Positions 16,430 through 25,254 of a stretch of 55,715 nucleotides of DNA are shown here, piece by piece. The DNA is from Pacificibacter marinus. GTDB taxonomy: Bacteria > Pseudomonadota > Alphaproteobacteria > Rhodobacterales > Rhodobacteraceae. The stretch spans positions 1 to 55,715 of the forward strand of contig NZ_JAHKPU010000009.1 in assembly GCF_018860505.1 (NCBI RefSeq), read 5' to 3'. Positions within the stretch are counted from its first letter, which is position 1. Each line of letters begins with the position of its first letter. The notes below the pieces were generated by a model. The model was not told where the DNA came from. It saw only the letters and a list, made by a program, of their open reading frames with translations, and made no database searches. Position numbers and translations under genes: made by a program.

Positions 16430-17463
16430 TTTGAATCCTTACGTTGCCATGCAATTGCACCATCCTCACGCAGGCTGCGCGTGACAAGCCCATTGTGATA
16501 CAAATGCACGCAATGCGCCATGGCTTCAACCATAGCCAATCCGTATTCGCCACCTTTGATCTCGCGCTTAAACAAGGGCATGAAACACTCGCAAGCTGCA
16601 TACGGTATTTCCAAAAACACAAGCAAGCGATCCAGCGCTGAGTGATGATTGGCAATCAATTGCGCAAGTCGCGCGGGCAATCCCATATAGGGCAACTTAT
16701 GTCCCGTCAGCACCAACTGACTGCCCAGCGCATGGTTTTGGAACGCAGCACAAGAGTGCATCCACTCGCCCACAGGGTCAGCAAAAGGTTCTGTGGCACT
16801 GACGCCAAGGTTGGGCGAGATTGATCCCAAAAGTTGATCGCCGCCCAAAACAAGCGCCTGATCTCGTGACCAAAACGTCGCGTGCTCTGGCGCATGGCCA
16901 TCGCCACAGTGCACGTCCCAAAGACGCCCGCCGATAGTTATTTCGTCGCCTTCTTTGATCCGCGTATATCCCAAAGGCAGGGGACCAACGACATCAGCGG
17001 TGTTGAATGGACGCTCGGCTATTCGCTTTGACAGAATATCCGGAGCCATACCGCAGGACCGCCAAAAGGCGATCATTTCAGGCGTTGGCGCGTCTTGCAC
17101 ATCAAGTTGCAACATACGGGCCATCAAATAAGCGTTGCGCGTCATCACAAGCTCTGCGCCATGCTCGGTCGCAAACCAGCCAGCCAACCCCACGTGATCT
17201 AAATGGTGATGCGTGACAATCAATCGTTTGACCGGCTTAGCGCTCAATGGTCCAGACAAAAGTTCGGCCCACAGACGGCGGGACAGCTTTGTGTCTACGC
17301 CTGTATCCACCACCGTCCAACCATCGCCGTCGTCCAAAATGTAGACGTTCACATGGTTCAAGGCGATCGGCAAAGGCATCCGCGCCCAAAAGACGCCCTG
17401 CGCCACCTCGATCACTTCGCCCTGTTTTGGGGCTTCAAATGGCATACGTATAGGTGCGGTCAT
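16426..17463 (-). CDS. Metallo-beta-lactamase-fold hydrolase
   Basis: A 345-residue protein with the zinc motif HHHLDH at 85-90, preceded by VVDTGVD (about 51-57), and later HCGDGHAPEHATFW and VLGGDQLLGSISPN, which supply the remaining metal ligands. The C-terminal 100 residues resemble the winged-helix extension of MBL proteins acting on acyl-CoA or glutathione thioesters. A thioesterase role alongside the coupled dehydrogenase is plausible but unproven. Its start overlaps the dehydrogenase stop by 4 nt and its stop overlaps the DUF6173 gene. Confidence 0.85.
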   Translation of the reverse strand: MTAPIRMPFEAPKQGEVIEVAQGVFWARMPLPIALNHVNVYILDDGDGWTVVDTGVDTKLSRRLWAELLSGPLSAKPVKRLIVTHHHLDHVGLAGWFATEHGAELVMTRNAYLMARMLQLDVQDAPTPEMIAFWRSCGMAPDILSKRIAERPFNTADVVGPLPLGYTRIKEGDEITIGGRLWDVHCGDGHAPEHATFWSRDQALVLGGDQLLGSISPNLGVSATEPFADPVGEWMHSCAAFQNHALGSQLVLTGHKLPYMGLPARLAQLIANHHSALDRLLVFLEIPYAACECFMPLFKREIKGGEYGLAMVEAMAHCVHLYHNGLVTRSLREDGAIAWQRKDSK

Positions 17464-19169
17464 CCAGCGCTAAGCTCATCCATAGAAAAGGCATAAAGGT
17501 CAGTCGCACCCTGGCGTGCCTGTGTCAACAAGGCGCCATGCTCAGGCAAAAGCCGTCGAATGTAGAAGGCCGCCAATTTGGTACGTTTGCCTTCGCCCTC
17601 TTCTGCGATGGCAGCCTTGAGGTGATAGTGCCCCCCCAAGACGCGTGCAAACGCTCGCAAAAACGGGACAGCGCCAGCAAAGCGATCATTCAACGGCAAG
17701 GCGATCATGGCCTCAACACCTTCGCGTAACGTTTCTGCGGCACTCCAAACCTCTTTGGCCAAACTGGGCATTTGCCCCCGAGCAGCTTCTGCAAAGCTTT
17801 CGATTTCATCTAAAATCGCAAAGGCTGCATCGCCGCCATCATTGAGTTTTCTTGACACCAAATCCATCGCCTGAATACCGTTAGTTCCCTCATAGATCGA
17901 CGTGATCCGCGCATCGCGTGCATATTGCGCAGCCCCTGTTTCCTCAATGTAGCCCATGCCGCCATGAACCTGAACACCCATCTGCGCCACTTCATGCCCT
18001 ATATCCGTCCCAAAGGCTTTGGCGATGGGAAGCAAAAAGGCACCTCTCGCGGCCAGATCGGCATCATCAAGCGCCATATCAAGCGCAACGCCGCAAGCCA
18101 GCGCGATTGAGCGCGCGACAAAAGTTTCAGCGCGCATTGTCGCCAACATCCGTCGCACATCCGCGTGGTCGCAAATAGCACCATTTTCGCCAGCCAGAGG
18201 CACGCCTTGCACACGATCTTGTGCATAGCTCAGCGCGCGTTGCGTTGCCGCTTCAGCCACGCCAACACCTTGGGCCGCGACGCCCAAACGCGCATTGTTC
18301 ATCATCGTGAACATGCACTTGATGCCTTCGTGTTCGCGTCCGATCAGCCAGCCCTTAGCACCGTTATAGTCCATCACGCAGGTCGGTGACCCGTGTATGC
18401 CAAGCTTGTGTTCAAGACTGACAACGCTGACTGCATTCGCCTCGCCCAGACTGCCATCCGCATTAGGAACGATTTTAGGCACCATGAACAGAGAAATCCC
18501 TTTCGTGCCCTCAACCCCATCCGGCAATCGCGCGAGCACCAGATGGCAAATGTTTTCGGCGAAATCACTATCCCCCCAAGAGATGAAAATCTTTTGCCCT
18601 GTAATAGAATAAGTGCCGTCCGAATTGCGTGTTGCTTTGCTGCGCAATGCACCAACATCTGATCCCGCACCAGCTTCCGTCAGGTTCATCGTGCCGCACC
18701 ATGACCCATCCATCAATTTGGGCAAATAGAGCGCTTTGATCTCGTCGCTGGCGTGATGCTCAAGCGCCTCAATCTGACCTTGTGACATCAAAGGATTGAG
18801 AGACAGCGACAGACAGGCCCCAGACAGCATATCATTCACAGCCGTCCCAATAGACAATGGCAATCCCATGCCCCCGTTCTCTGGCGAAGCCAACATACCG
18901 ATCCAACCGCCTTTGGCGAGAGTTGCGAAACCATCTGCAAACCCAGGCGATGTTCTCACAGTACCGTTTTCCAATGTGGCGCCCTGCTGATCACCGCCAC
19001 GATCCAATGGCGCGATCACATCACTGGCAAGCTTTGCCGCCTCAGACAAAATTGCTGCGGCAACGTCTAAATCAACACTGGCAAAGCGTTCCATGTCAGA
19101 CAGACGCCCAAAGTCAACAACCTTGTCCAGAATGAACTGAAACTCATCGGCGGGCGCGCGATATGGCAT
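17460..19169 (-). CDS. Acyl-CoA dehydrogenase with C-terminal extension, DmdC-like
   Basis: A 569-residue flavoprotein with the full acyl-CoA dehydrogenase fold plus the extra C-terminal domain typical of the DmdC (3-methylmercaptopropionyl-CoA dehydrogenase) and long-chain groups. The N-terminus MPYRAPADEFQFIL, the FAD block CGTMNLTEAGAGSDVGALRS and the catalytic Glu at about 427 (IYEGTNGIQ) are clear. The start follows AGGAGATCC. Family members act on DMSP-derived or ordinary acyl-CoAs, and substrate cannot be decided here. No dmdD-like hydratase is adjacent. It heads an overlapping three-gene unit with an MBL hydrolase and a DUF6173 protein. Confidence 0.88.
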   Translation of the reverse strand: MPYRAPADEFQFILDKVVDFGRLSDMERFASVDLDVAAAILSEAAKLASDVIAPLDRGGDQQGATLENGTVRTSPGFADGFATLAKGGWIGMLASPENGGMGLPLSIGTAVNDMLSGACLSLSLNPLMSQGQIEALEHHASDEIKALYLPKLMDGSWCGTMNLTEAGAGSDVGALRSKATRNSDGTYSITGQKIFISWGDSDFAENICHLVLARLPDGVEGTKGISLFMVPKIVPNADGSLGEANAVSVVSLEHKLGIHGSPTCVMDYNGAKGWLIGREHEGIKCMFTMMNNARLGVAAQGVGVAEAATQRALSYAQDRVQGVPLAGENGAICDHADVRRMLATMRAETFVARSIALACGVALDMALDDADLAARGAFLLPIAKAFGTDIGHEVAQMGVQVHGGMGYIEETGAAQYARDARITSIYEGTNGIQAMDLVSRKLNDGGDAAFAILDEIESFAEAARGQMPSLAKEVWSAAETLREGVEAMIALPLNDRFAGAVPFLRAFARVLGGHYHLKAAIAEEGEGKRTKLAAFYIRRLLPEHGALLTQARQGATDLYAFSMDELSAG

Positions 19170-19299
19170 GTGGATCTCCTGGGCGTGCCATCCTTGGCCC
19201 GACGACAAGCGTCAAGGGGAAGGCTGATATAAATGAACTGTGCACTTAACTGTACTCAACCTCACGGCCGCGACCAATCTGAACGCTGCGTCATAACTT

Positions 19300-19872
19300 T
19301 TAAGCGCGTCCAAATTCAGCAGACAAAAGCGCTGCACTGACACCCAAGGTTTCTAAAGCAGCGGCCCATTTTTGATCACCGCTCAGATCAAAAACGATTC
19401 GACTGTCCGCATCACAGGTCAGCCAAGCGTTTTGCGCAATCTCCGCATCGAGTTGCCCGGGTGACCACCCCGCATACCCCAAGCACAACAGGCGCTGATT
19501 TGGCCCATTGCCCTGTGCAATATCACGCAGAATGTCTTTCGAGGCCGTCATGGAAAACGTATCATCAACTGGCAAAGATGTATCGCCATCGCAGTAGTCC
19601 GTACTGTGCAACACAAAACCGCGCGCCATTTCAACTGGACCGCCATAGCACACATCCAAAACATCCATCGTCTCACTGGGCGAGATATCCAATTGTTCAA
19701 AAACATCTTTGGCGGAAATTTGCGTCGACACCTTGTTGATGATCAGCCCCATCGAGCCTTCATCAGAATGCGCGCATAAATAAACCAAGCCCCCCTCAAA
19801 ACGAGTGTCTTGCAATCCGGGCATCGCGATCAAAAGCTTGCCGGTGAGGTCATGTGATAGTGTTTGAGCCAT
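19300..19872 (-). CDS. YqgE/AlgH family protein (DUF179)
   Basis: A 190-residue protein with the family landmarks: LTGKLLIAMPGLQDTRFEGG near the N-terminus, GSMGLIINK at about 40-48, VCYGGPVE at about 73-80 and the LCLGYAGWSPGQLDAEI block at about 130-146. The biochemical function of the family is not established. It stands between the acyl-CoA dehydrogenase (same strand) and the divergent DsbD-N-like gene, with 131 nt between divergent starts. Confidence 0.9.
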   Translation of the reverse strand: MAQTLSHDLTGKLLIAMPGLQDTRFEGGLVYLCAHSDEGSMGLIINKVSTQISAKDVFEQLDISPSETMDVLDVCYGGPVEMARGFVLHSTDYCDGDTSLPVDDTFSMTASKDILRDIAQGNGPNQRLLCLGYAGWSPGQLDAEIAQNAWLTCDADSRIVFDLSGDQKWAAALETLGVSAALLSAEFGRA

Positions 19873-20003
19873 AAGATCAACTCACCCGATCTGGGCCGTA
19901 AGCGCAAGAGGATGACGATGGAAAAGGGACGATTTGAGCGACCCACGCGTATCTCTCTCAAATGTGAGTTTCCCGTCAGCACCTTCGAGGCTATATCATC
20001 CTC

Positions 20004-20819
20004 ATGAAATTCAAATCCGCCCCCAGCCTTTTCGCACTCTCATTTGTCGCAGGTCTAAGCCTGTCAGGCCTCTCGGCCGTGGCCGATGAACCTATTGGAA
20101 CAATGGCAGAGGTGACCCTTTTGCCAGGGTGGGGCATGAGCAACGGCCACTACATGGCCGCGTTGCGCGTCAAACTGGCCCCCGGCTGGCATACCTATTG
20201 GCGTGCTCCCGGTGCGGCGGGCATCCCCCCGCAATTCGACTGGACTGGCTCGCAAAATATCTCTGGTGCGCATTTTCACTGGCCGGTGCCTGACATCTAC
20301 GAACAAAACGATATGCGTTTTCTCGGCTATGAAAACGAATTGATCTTGCCGATCGAATTCGCGACGTCAGACACAGGCACCCTCATCGTTAATGGCGAAA
20401 TCATGATGGGTGTTTGTGAAGACGTCTGCATGCCCTACACCGCCCGTTTTCAAGGCGCGTTTGATATGGCGGCAGCGGCAGCCAATACCAGCAAAATTGA
20501 AACAGCCCTGAACAATCAGCCTAAACATTTGTCGGGGGTGCGCTGCGCAGCTGCCGCCATCGACGACGGGATGAAAATCACCACTACCCTGCAAGCGCCC
20601 CATTTAGGTGATTTGGAAATGGCCGTGGTTGAACATCCAGACTCAAGCGTTTGGGTATCGGAATCGATGCACACACGGACTGGTCGCACTGTCACAATTG
20701 AAAGCGAAATGGTCCCACCAGAGGCCGCGCCATTCTTCGTGGACCGCTCGCAACTGCGCATCACTCTCATCGGAGCAGGCGGCAAAGCCTATGAAGCACA
20801 GGGCTGCACAGGCTCTTAA
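20004..20819 (+). CDS. Periplasmic DsbD alpha-domain-like protein
   Basis: A 271-residue protein with a signal peptide (cleavage near AVADEP, about residue 27) and an Ig-like domain resembling the N-terminal, periplasmic domain of DsbD (PF11412). GWHTYWRAPGAAGIPP (61-76) and GVCEDVCMPY (137-145; Cys138 and Cys142) are the recognisable parts. In DsbD this domain passes electrons between the membrane domain and periplasmic thiol proteins. Here there is no membrane or thioredoxin domain, so it is a stand-alone module. A thiol-redox or cytochrome-maturation role is inferred. Confidence 0.8.
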   Translation: MKFKSAPSLFALSFVAGLSLSGLSAVADEPIGTMAEVTLLPGWGMSNGHYMAALRVKLAPGWHTYWRAPGAAGIPPQFDWTGSQNISGAHFHWPVPDIYEQNDMRFLGYENELILPIEFATSDTGTLIVNGEIMMGVCEDVCMPYTARFQGAFDMAAAAANTSKIETALNNQPKHLSGVRCAAAAIDDGMKITTTLQAPHLGDLEMAVVEHPDSSVWVSESMHTRTGRTVTIESEMVPPEAAPFFVDRSQLRITLIGAGGKAYEAQGCTGS

Positions 20820-20873
20820 TTCATTTTTACAGCACGGTGATGCACCAATAAACCAAAATCATTTTGCCGCGAT

Positions 20874-21416
20874 CTATTTGCGGCGCATGTGCTCATCAAG
20901 TCGCGGCAGAATTTGCACGAAATTGCAGGGTTTGTGACGGTAATCAAGCTGGAGCTTTAAAATTTCGTTCCATGCATCCTTGCAAGCCCCCGTTGATCCG
21001 GGCAAAGCAAATAAATACGTCCCCTTAGCAACCCCCCCCGTCGCGCGACTTTGCACAGCAGAGGTCCCAATTTTTTGCATCGACACGATCGTGAACACAG
21101 TTCCGAAAGCGTCGATTTCTTTCTCATACACATCACGGTGCGCCTCGACAGTTACATCGCGACCTGTCAGCCCCGTGCCGCCCGTTGAGATCACAACATC
21201 AACATCAGCGCGCTCGATCCACGCCGTTAGTTGGTCACGAATGAGAGGGCGGTCATCGGTGATGATGGCACGATCCGCTATGACATGCCCCGCCTCTTCG
21301 ATCATCTTGACCAAAGTTGCACCTGATTTGTCGTCATCCAACCCGCGCGTGTCAGAGACGGTCAAAACGGCGATGCGCACTGGGATAAATTCCAAAGAAG
21401 TATCGAGTGTGGACAT
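20874..21416 (-). CDS. moaB: Molybdenum cofactor biosynthesis protein MoaB/Mog family
   Basis: A 180-residue MoCF-domain protein that adenylates molybdopterin before metal insertion, or a close paralogue. VRIAVLTVSDTRG (13-25), DDDKSG (27-32) and the MPT-binding STGGTGLTGRDVT (77-89) are clear, as are LPGSTGACKDAW near the C-terminus. The start is set at 21416; the frame is open upstream but that overlaps the UDG-like gene. It follows the UDG-like gene by 25 nt. Its partners moaD, moaE and modABC are elsewhere in the window. Confidence 0.9.
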   Translation of the reverse strand: MSTLDTSLEFIPVRIAVLTVSDTRGLDDDKSGATLVKMIEEAGHVIADRAIITDDRPLIRDQLTAWIERADVDVVISTGGTGLTGRDVTVEAHRDVYEKEIDAFGTVFTIVSMQKIGTSAVQSRATGGVAKGTYLFALPGSTGACKDAWNEILKLQLDYRHKPCNFVQILPRLDEHMRRK

Positions 21417-21441
21417 GCGTATTCTCGCTTGTGTTAATAAT

Positions 21442-22230
21442 TCAGGTGAGGTTCGCAAGCTTGGCACGCAGATCCAAAAGGTCCGCCCAAGCCTCACGTT
21501 TGGCAATGGGGGTGCGCAACAGGTCACGCGGCGACATCATCGGCAAAACGGGCTTGCCCAACACAGTCTGCCAATTGCCCCGTAAGCGGGTGATCCCTGC
21601 GCGCCCTAAAACGGTCATGCAGGCGGCGTTGCCCATCAGCACAACCACATCTGGATTGGCCAGCTCGATATGCTTAAGTAAAAATGGCTTGAGCATCGCA
21701 ATCTCTGTGGGACTTGGGTCGCGGTTTTCAGGTGGCCGCCATGGCAGCGCCGTCGTAATATACAGACCCTTGATAACATCCTCGGCTGCGCGATCCAGAT
21801 CAATAGCGGCAAACATTTTGTCAAACAATGCGCCGACAGGCCCCGTGAAAGGCTTACCCTCAATATCATCTTCGCGACTAGGACTGTCCCCGACAACCAT
21901 GACCCGCGCACCGACATTGCCGTCTTGAAACACAAGATTACGCGCCCCACGACGCAGGTCGCACAACTCAAAGCCCATCAGGGCCGATTTCAAATCATCA
22001 ATCGAGGTGACGCCGCTGACAGCTTTTTGCGCTTCATCAACAGAATCAACCTCTGGGGCCTTAACCGGCGCAGGCGGCGTTTTCGCATCGACGGCTGCGG
22101 CAGGTTTGGGCATCGTTTGTGGCGTTTCATAACGATTCACAGGGGTTTCGCCGATGGCTTCGCTCACGCCAAGCTCGACTTGCCACTCTAACAGAGCATA
22201 CGCATCCCAATAATCGATCTGAGTCTCCAT
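21442..22230 (-). CDS. Uracil-DNA glycosylase superfamily protein, family-4-like but degenerate
   Basis: A 262-residue protein with an Ala/Pro-rich linker (about 40-70) and a UDG fold. Motif 1 reads VGDSPSREDDIEGKPFTGPVG, against GEAPGxxED in family 4. The central block is LPWRPPENRDPSPTEI. Family 4 enzymes bind a 4Fe-4S cluster with four cysteines, but only two Cys are present in the whole domain. The C-terminal motif expected as HPA/HPS reads MSPRDLLR, so the catalytic-loop His is a Ser. It may be an altered glycosylase or a non-enzymatic relative. It lies upstream of moaB and diverges from pyrB. Confidence 0.75.
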   Translation of the reverse strand: METQIDYWDAYALLEWQVELGVSEAIGETPVNRYETPQTMPKPAAAVDAKTPPAPVKAPEVDSVDEAQKAVSGVTSIDDLKSALMGFELCDLRRGARNLVFQDGNVGARVMVVGDSPSREDDIEGKPFTGPVGALFDKMFAAIDLDRAAEDVIKGLYITTALPWRPPENRDPSPTEIAMLKPFLLKHIELANPDVVVLMGNAACMTVLGRAGITRLRGNWQTVLGKPVLPMMSPRDLLRTPIAKREAWADLLDLRAKLANLT

Positions 22231-22363
22231 ACCCGTAAGCTACGCGTCCTTTGCACGAAGGTAAATCGCAAGAAAGCGCCAACGCAGCATTGCCGCACCC
22301 TTCGCGAGTTTCTATAAGCACTTCAGCGGCATTCTATCGTCGCAAAGCATTCACGGGGGCACC

Positions 22364-23326
22364 ATGGCATTTCGGCAAAAACACCTTCTCGGCATCGAGC
22401 CCCTGCACCCCACAGAGATCACCACGATTTTAGATGTGGCTGACAGCTATGTTGACCTCAACCGCCAAGCCCACAAACATTCCGATGCTCTGGCGGGAAT
22501 GACCCAAATCAACATGTTTTTCGAGAATTCCACCCGCACGCAAAGCTCATTCGAATTGGCAGGCAAGCGCTTGGGCGCGGACGTAATGAACATGTCAATG
22601 CAGGCGTCATCGATTAAAAAGGGCGAAACCCTGATCGATACGGCATTGACGTTGAACGCCATGCACCCAGACCTGCTGGTCGTGCGCCATCCACATTCGG
22701 GCGCTGTTGATTTGCTGGCTGAAAAGGTCAATTGCGCGGTCTTGAACGCAGGCGATGGCAAACATGAGCATCCGACGCAAGCTTTGCTGGATGCCTTAAC
22801 CATTCGCCGTGCCAAAGGGCGCCTGCATCGCCTGTCCATCGCGATTTGTGGTGACATTGCCCATTCCCGCGTTGCGCGATCGAACTTGATTTTACTGGGC
22901 AAAATGGAAAACCGTGTACGCCTTGTTGGTCCACCGACTTTGATTCCGACTGGCATGAACGAGCTTGGCTGTGAGGTCTATGAAGACATGGAAGAAGGGC
23001 TTAAAGACGTCGATGTCGTGATGATGTTACGCCTGCAAAAAGAACGCATGGATGGTGGCTTTATTCCGTCCGAACGTGAATACTTTCACCGTTATGGTTT
23101 GGACGCAGCCAAACTGGCCCACGCCAAACCCGACGCGATTGTCATGCACCCCGGCCCTATGAATCGCGGTGTCGAAATTGACGGCAGTATTGCGGACGAC
23201 ATCAACAGGTCGGTCATTCAAGAACAGGTCGAAATGGGCGTAGCCGTGCGCATGGCCGCGATGGATTTGTTGGTGCGTAATTTGCGTGCTGAAAAAGCTG
23301 CGAACCATGATGGTGTGATGGCATGA
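22364..23326 (+). CDS. pyrB: Aspartate carbamoyltransferase catalytic subunit
   Basis: Joins carbamoyl phosphate and aspartate in pyrimidine synthesis. At 320 residues, it has the carbamoyl-phosphate loop FENSTRT (53-59; STRT 56-59), HPTQ at 136-139 and [12 protein letters not shown] near the C-terminus. There is no pyrI regulatory subunit nearby. Downstream, by ATGA overlap, is a tail-anchored hypothetical protein and then a dihydroorotase-like gene, which recalls the dodecameric PyrB-PyrC' holoenzymes of Pseudomonas. Confidence 0.95.
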   Translation: MAFRQKHLLGIEPLHPTEITTILDVADSYVDLNRQAHKHSDALAGMTQINMFFENSTRTQSSFELAGKRLGADVMNMSMQASSIKKGETLIDTALTLNAMHPDLLVVRHPHSGAVDLLAEKVNCAVLNAGDGKHEHPTQALLDALTIRRAKGRLHRLSIAICGDIAHSRVARSNLILLGKMENRVRLVGPPTLIPTGMNELGCEVYEDMEEGLKDVDVVMMLRLQKERMDGGFIPSEREYFHRYGLDAAKLAHAKPDAIVMHPGPMNRGVEIDGSIADDINRSVIQEQVEMGVAVRMAAMDLLVRNLRAEKAANHDGVMA

Positions 23327-23874
23327 GCGCCGCGCTCGACATAACAACAGCCCCACATCGTTCGGTTTGGATTTTTGCGATTGATCTACCTGACAGTGAA
23401 ATTGATGCGTTTTCTCACGAAACAGACAACGGCAATGAGGGTCGCAACTGGCCACTGGGTGACGCGCTCGGCGTGACGCCCTATCCAGATCAGGATTTTG
23501 TCGAAGTCCTAGATTTGGAAGCCCTGCGCGCTTACGGGTTTTCCAATTACCTGACCGAAGGCAATGGGGTGGACATCGGCGATGACGCATCAATGCTGGA
23601 CGCATTGACCGGGCATATTTTGTTGGTGTTTTCCCAAGGTGTTGAAAATGCCCAGACCGCATTTGTGCCACAAGCGCCTCTGAGCTTCGTTGCACGCTAT
23701 AGTCAAGTGACGGAACATTCCTTGCATGAACCTTTGACCAGCGATGCAGCCAAAGGGCAATTGCCCCAAGGCAAGGCGCCAAAATCAGATGCCCGCATCG
23801 GCGGTATGGTGGCGACCTTTGTTTTGATTTTCTTGTTTATCTTTGTCGGCGTGTTCGTCTGGATGGCTGGATGA
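23323..23874 (+). CDS. Conserved hypothetical protein with C-terminal membrane helix
   Basis: A 183-residue protein whose start overlaps the pyrB stop (ATGA). The N-terminal 120 residues form a soluble domain ([17 protein letters not shown], then NWPLGDALG and [15 protein letters not shown]). A low-complexity stretch follows, and then one hydrophobic segment ([19 protein letters not shown]) at the very C-terminus, which makes it a tail-anchored protein with its domain in the cytoplasm. I do not recognise the family. Its place between pyrB and the dihydroorotase-like gene suggests a link with pyrimidine synthesis or membrane tethering, but this is only positional. Confidence 0.75.
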   Translation: MSAALDITTAPHRSVWIFAIDLPDSEIDAFSHETDNGNEGRNWPLGDALGVTPYPDQDFVEVLDLEALRAYGFSNYLTEGNGVDIGDDASMLDALTGHILLVFSQGVENAQTAFVPQAPLSFVARYSQVTEHSLHEPLTSDAAKGQLPQGKAPKSDARIGGMVATFVLIFLFIFVGVFVWMAG

Positions 23875-23953
23875 TGACACAGCGCTCACCCGACCAATCG
23901 ATCTGCATCTGCCCACATGACTGCACACTCCGATTCTGCATAAGAGGCCGCAT

Positions 23954-25228
23954 ATGAGTATCTTTATCAACGCCCGTCTCATCGATCCTGAAACACTCAC
24001 CGACACGCTTGGCTGGCTGCATGTCGAAAATGGCGCGATTGCGGCGATCGGAACCGGTACAGCCCCAACTGACCTTTTGGGCGAGATCATCGATTGTGCT
24101 GGCAAATGTTTGGCCCCTGGGATTGTCGATCTTGGGGTAAAAGTGTCTGAACCGGGCGAACGTCACAAAGAAAGTTTTGCCTCGGCAGGTCGCGCGGCCG
24201 CCGCTGGCGGTGTCACAACAATGGTGACCCGCCCCGACACATTAAGCGCGATTGATACGCCTGAAGTTCTGGAATTCGTGGAACGCCGCGCCGCAACGGA
24301 TGCTATTGTGAACGTCAAACATATGTCTGCATTGACCAAAGATCGCGCGGGCAAAGAGATGGTCGAAATCGGCTTTATGAAAGATGCAGGTGTGGTGGCC
24401 TTTTCCGATTGCGATCATGTGGTAGAAAACACCAAAGTTCTGCAACGCTGCATGACCTATGCGCGCTCTCTCGGTGTTCTTGTGATTGGCCATCCACAAG
24501 AACCGACATTGACCAAAGGCGCGGCAGCCACATCTGGTAAATTCGCATCCTTGCGTGGTCTGCCTGCCGTGTCGCCAATGGCCGAGCGCATGGCCGTGGA
24601 CCGTGATATCGCTTTGGTGGAAATGACAGGTGTGAAATATCACTTTGATCAGCTGTCCACTGCGCGCGCTCTTCCCGCTTTGGAACGCGCTAAAAATAAT
24701 GGGCTTGATATCACCGCGGGGGTTTCGATCCATCACCTGACATTGAATGAATATGATGTCGGAGACTACCGCACGTTTTTCAAAGTCAAACCGCCGCTTC
24801 GTTCAGAAGACGACCGTTTGGCTATGGTCGAAGCTGTAGCCTCAGGCCTGATTGATATCATTTCATCGATGCACACACCGCAAGATGAAGAAAGCAAGCG
24901 CCTGCCATTTGAGGAAGCCGCCTCTGGCGCTGTGGCCCTTGAAACGCTGTTGCCTGCGGCGATGCGCTTGGTGCACGCAGGTCAACTGACGCTGCCGGAA
25001 CTGTTTCGCGCGATGTCTTTGAACCCCGCCAACCGTCTTGGTCTGGAGTGTGGGCGTTTGACTATCGGCGCGCCTGCGGATCTGGTTTTGTTCGATCCCG
25101 ATGCGCCTTTTGTGTTGGATCGCTTTAAATTGCAGTCCAAATCCAAGAACACCCCATTTGATGGGGCGCGGATGCAGGGCAAGATCAAAGGCACATGGGT
25201 GGCAGGCGCCCGCGTTTTCAACGCCTAA
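23954..25228 (+). CDS. pyrC: Dihydroorotase-like protein, probably non-catalytic (PyrC'/PyrX type)
   Basis: A 424-residue amidohydrolase-fold protein resembling class I dihydroorotase (PGIVDLGVKVSEPGERHKES, AAAAGGVTTMV, LRSEDDRLAMVEAV, FEEAASGAVALETLLPA). The metal ligands are largely gone: the HxHxR motif is Gly61-Val-Lys63-Val-Ser65, YHxCHxST has Gln233 for His, and ATDHAPH reads SSMHTPQ with Met306 for the catalytic Asp. His180 remains. In Pseudomonas an inactive homologue (PyrC') is needed to assemble PyrB, so a structural role beside pyrB is likely. Catalysis would then need another dihydroorotase outside the window. Confidence 0.85.
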   Translation: MSIFINARLIDPETLTDTLGWLHVENGAIAAIGTGTAPTDLLGEIIDCAGKCLAPGIVDLGVKVSEPGERHKESFASAGRAAAAGGVTTMVTRPDTLSAIDTPEVLEFVERRAATDAIVNVKHMSALTKDRAGKEMVEIGFMKDAGVVAFSDCDHVVENTKVLQRCMTYARSLGVLVIGHPQEPTLTKGAAATSGKFASLRGLPAVSPMAERMAVDRDIALVEMTGVKYHFDQLSTARALPALERAKNNGLDITAGVSIHHLTLNEYDVGDYRTFFKVKPPLRSEDDRLAMVEAVASGLIDIISSMHTPQDEESKRLPFEEAASGAVALETLLPAAMRLVHAGQLTLPELFRAMSLNPANRLGLECGRLTIGAPADLVLFDPDAPFVLDRFKLQSKSKNTPFDGARMQGKIKGTWVAGARVFNA

Positions 25229-25254
25229 CTCCGTTTCACAATTAGGATAAACAC

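Noticed and set aside
17460-19169. DMSP demethylation operon (dmdBCD)
   Set aside because: The dehydrogenase is DmdC-like, but no acyl-CoA ligase (dmdB) or hydratase (dmdD) is nearby, so the assignment to that pathway is not supported.
23027-23782. Minus-strand open frame of 251 residues
   Set aside because: Antisense to pyrB and the following gene. It is His/Arg-rich with no recognisable domain.
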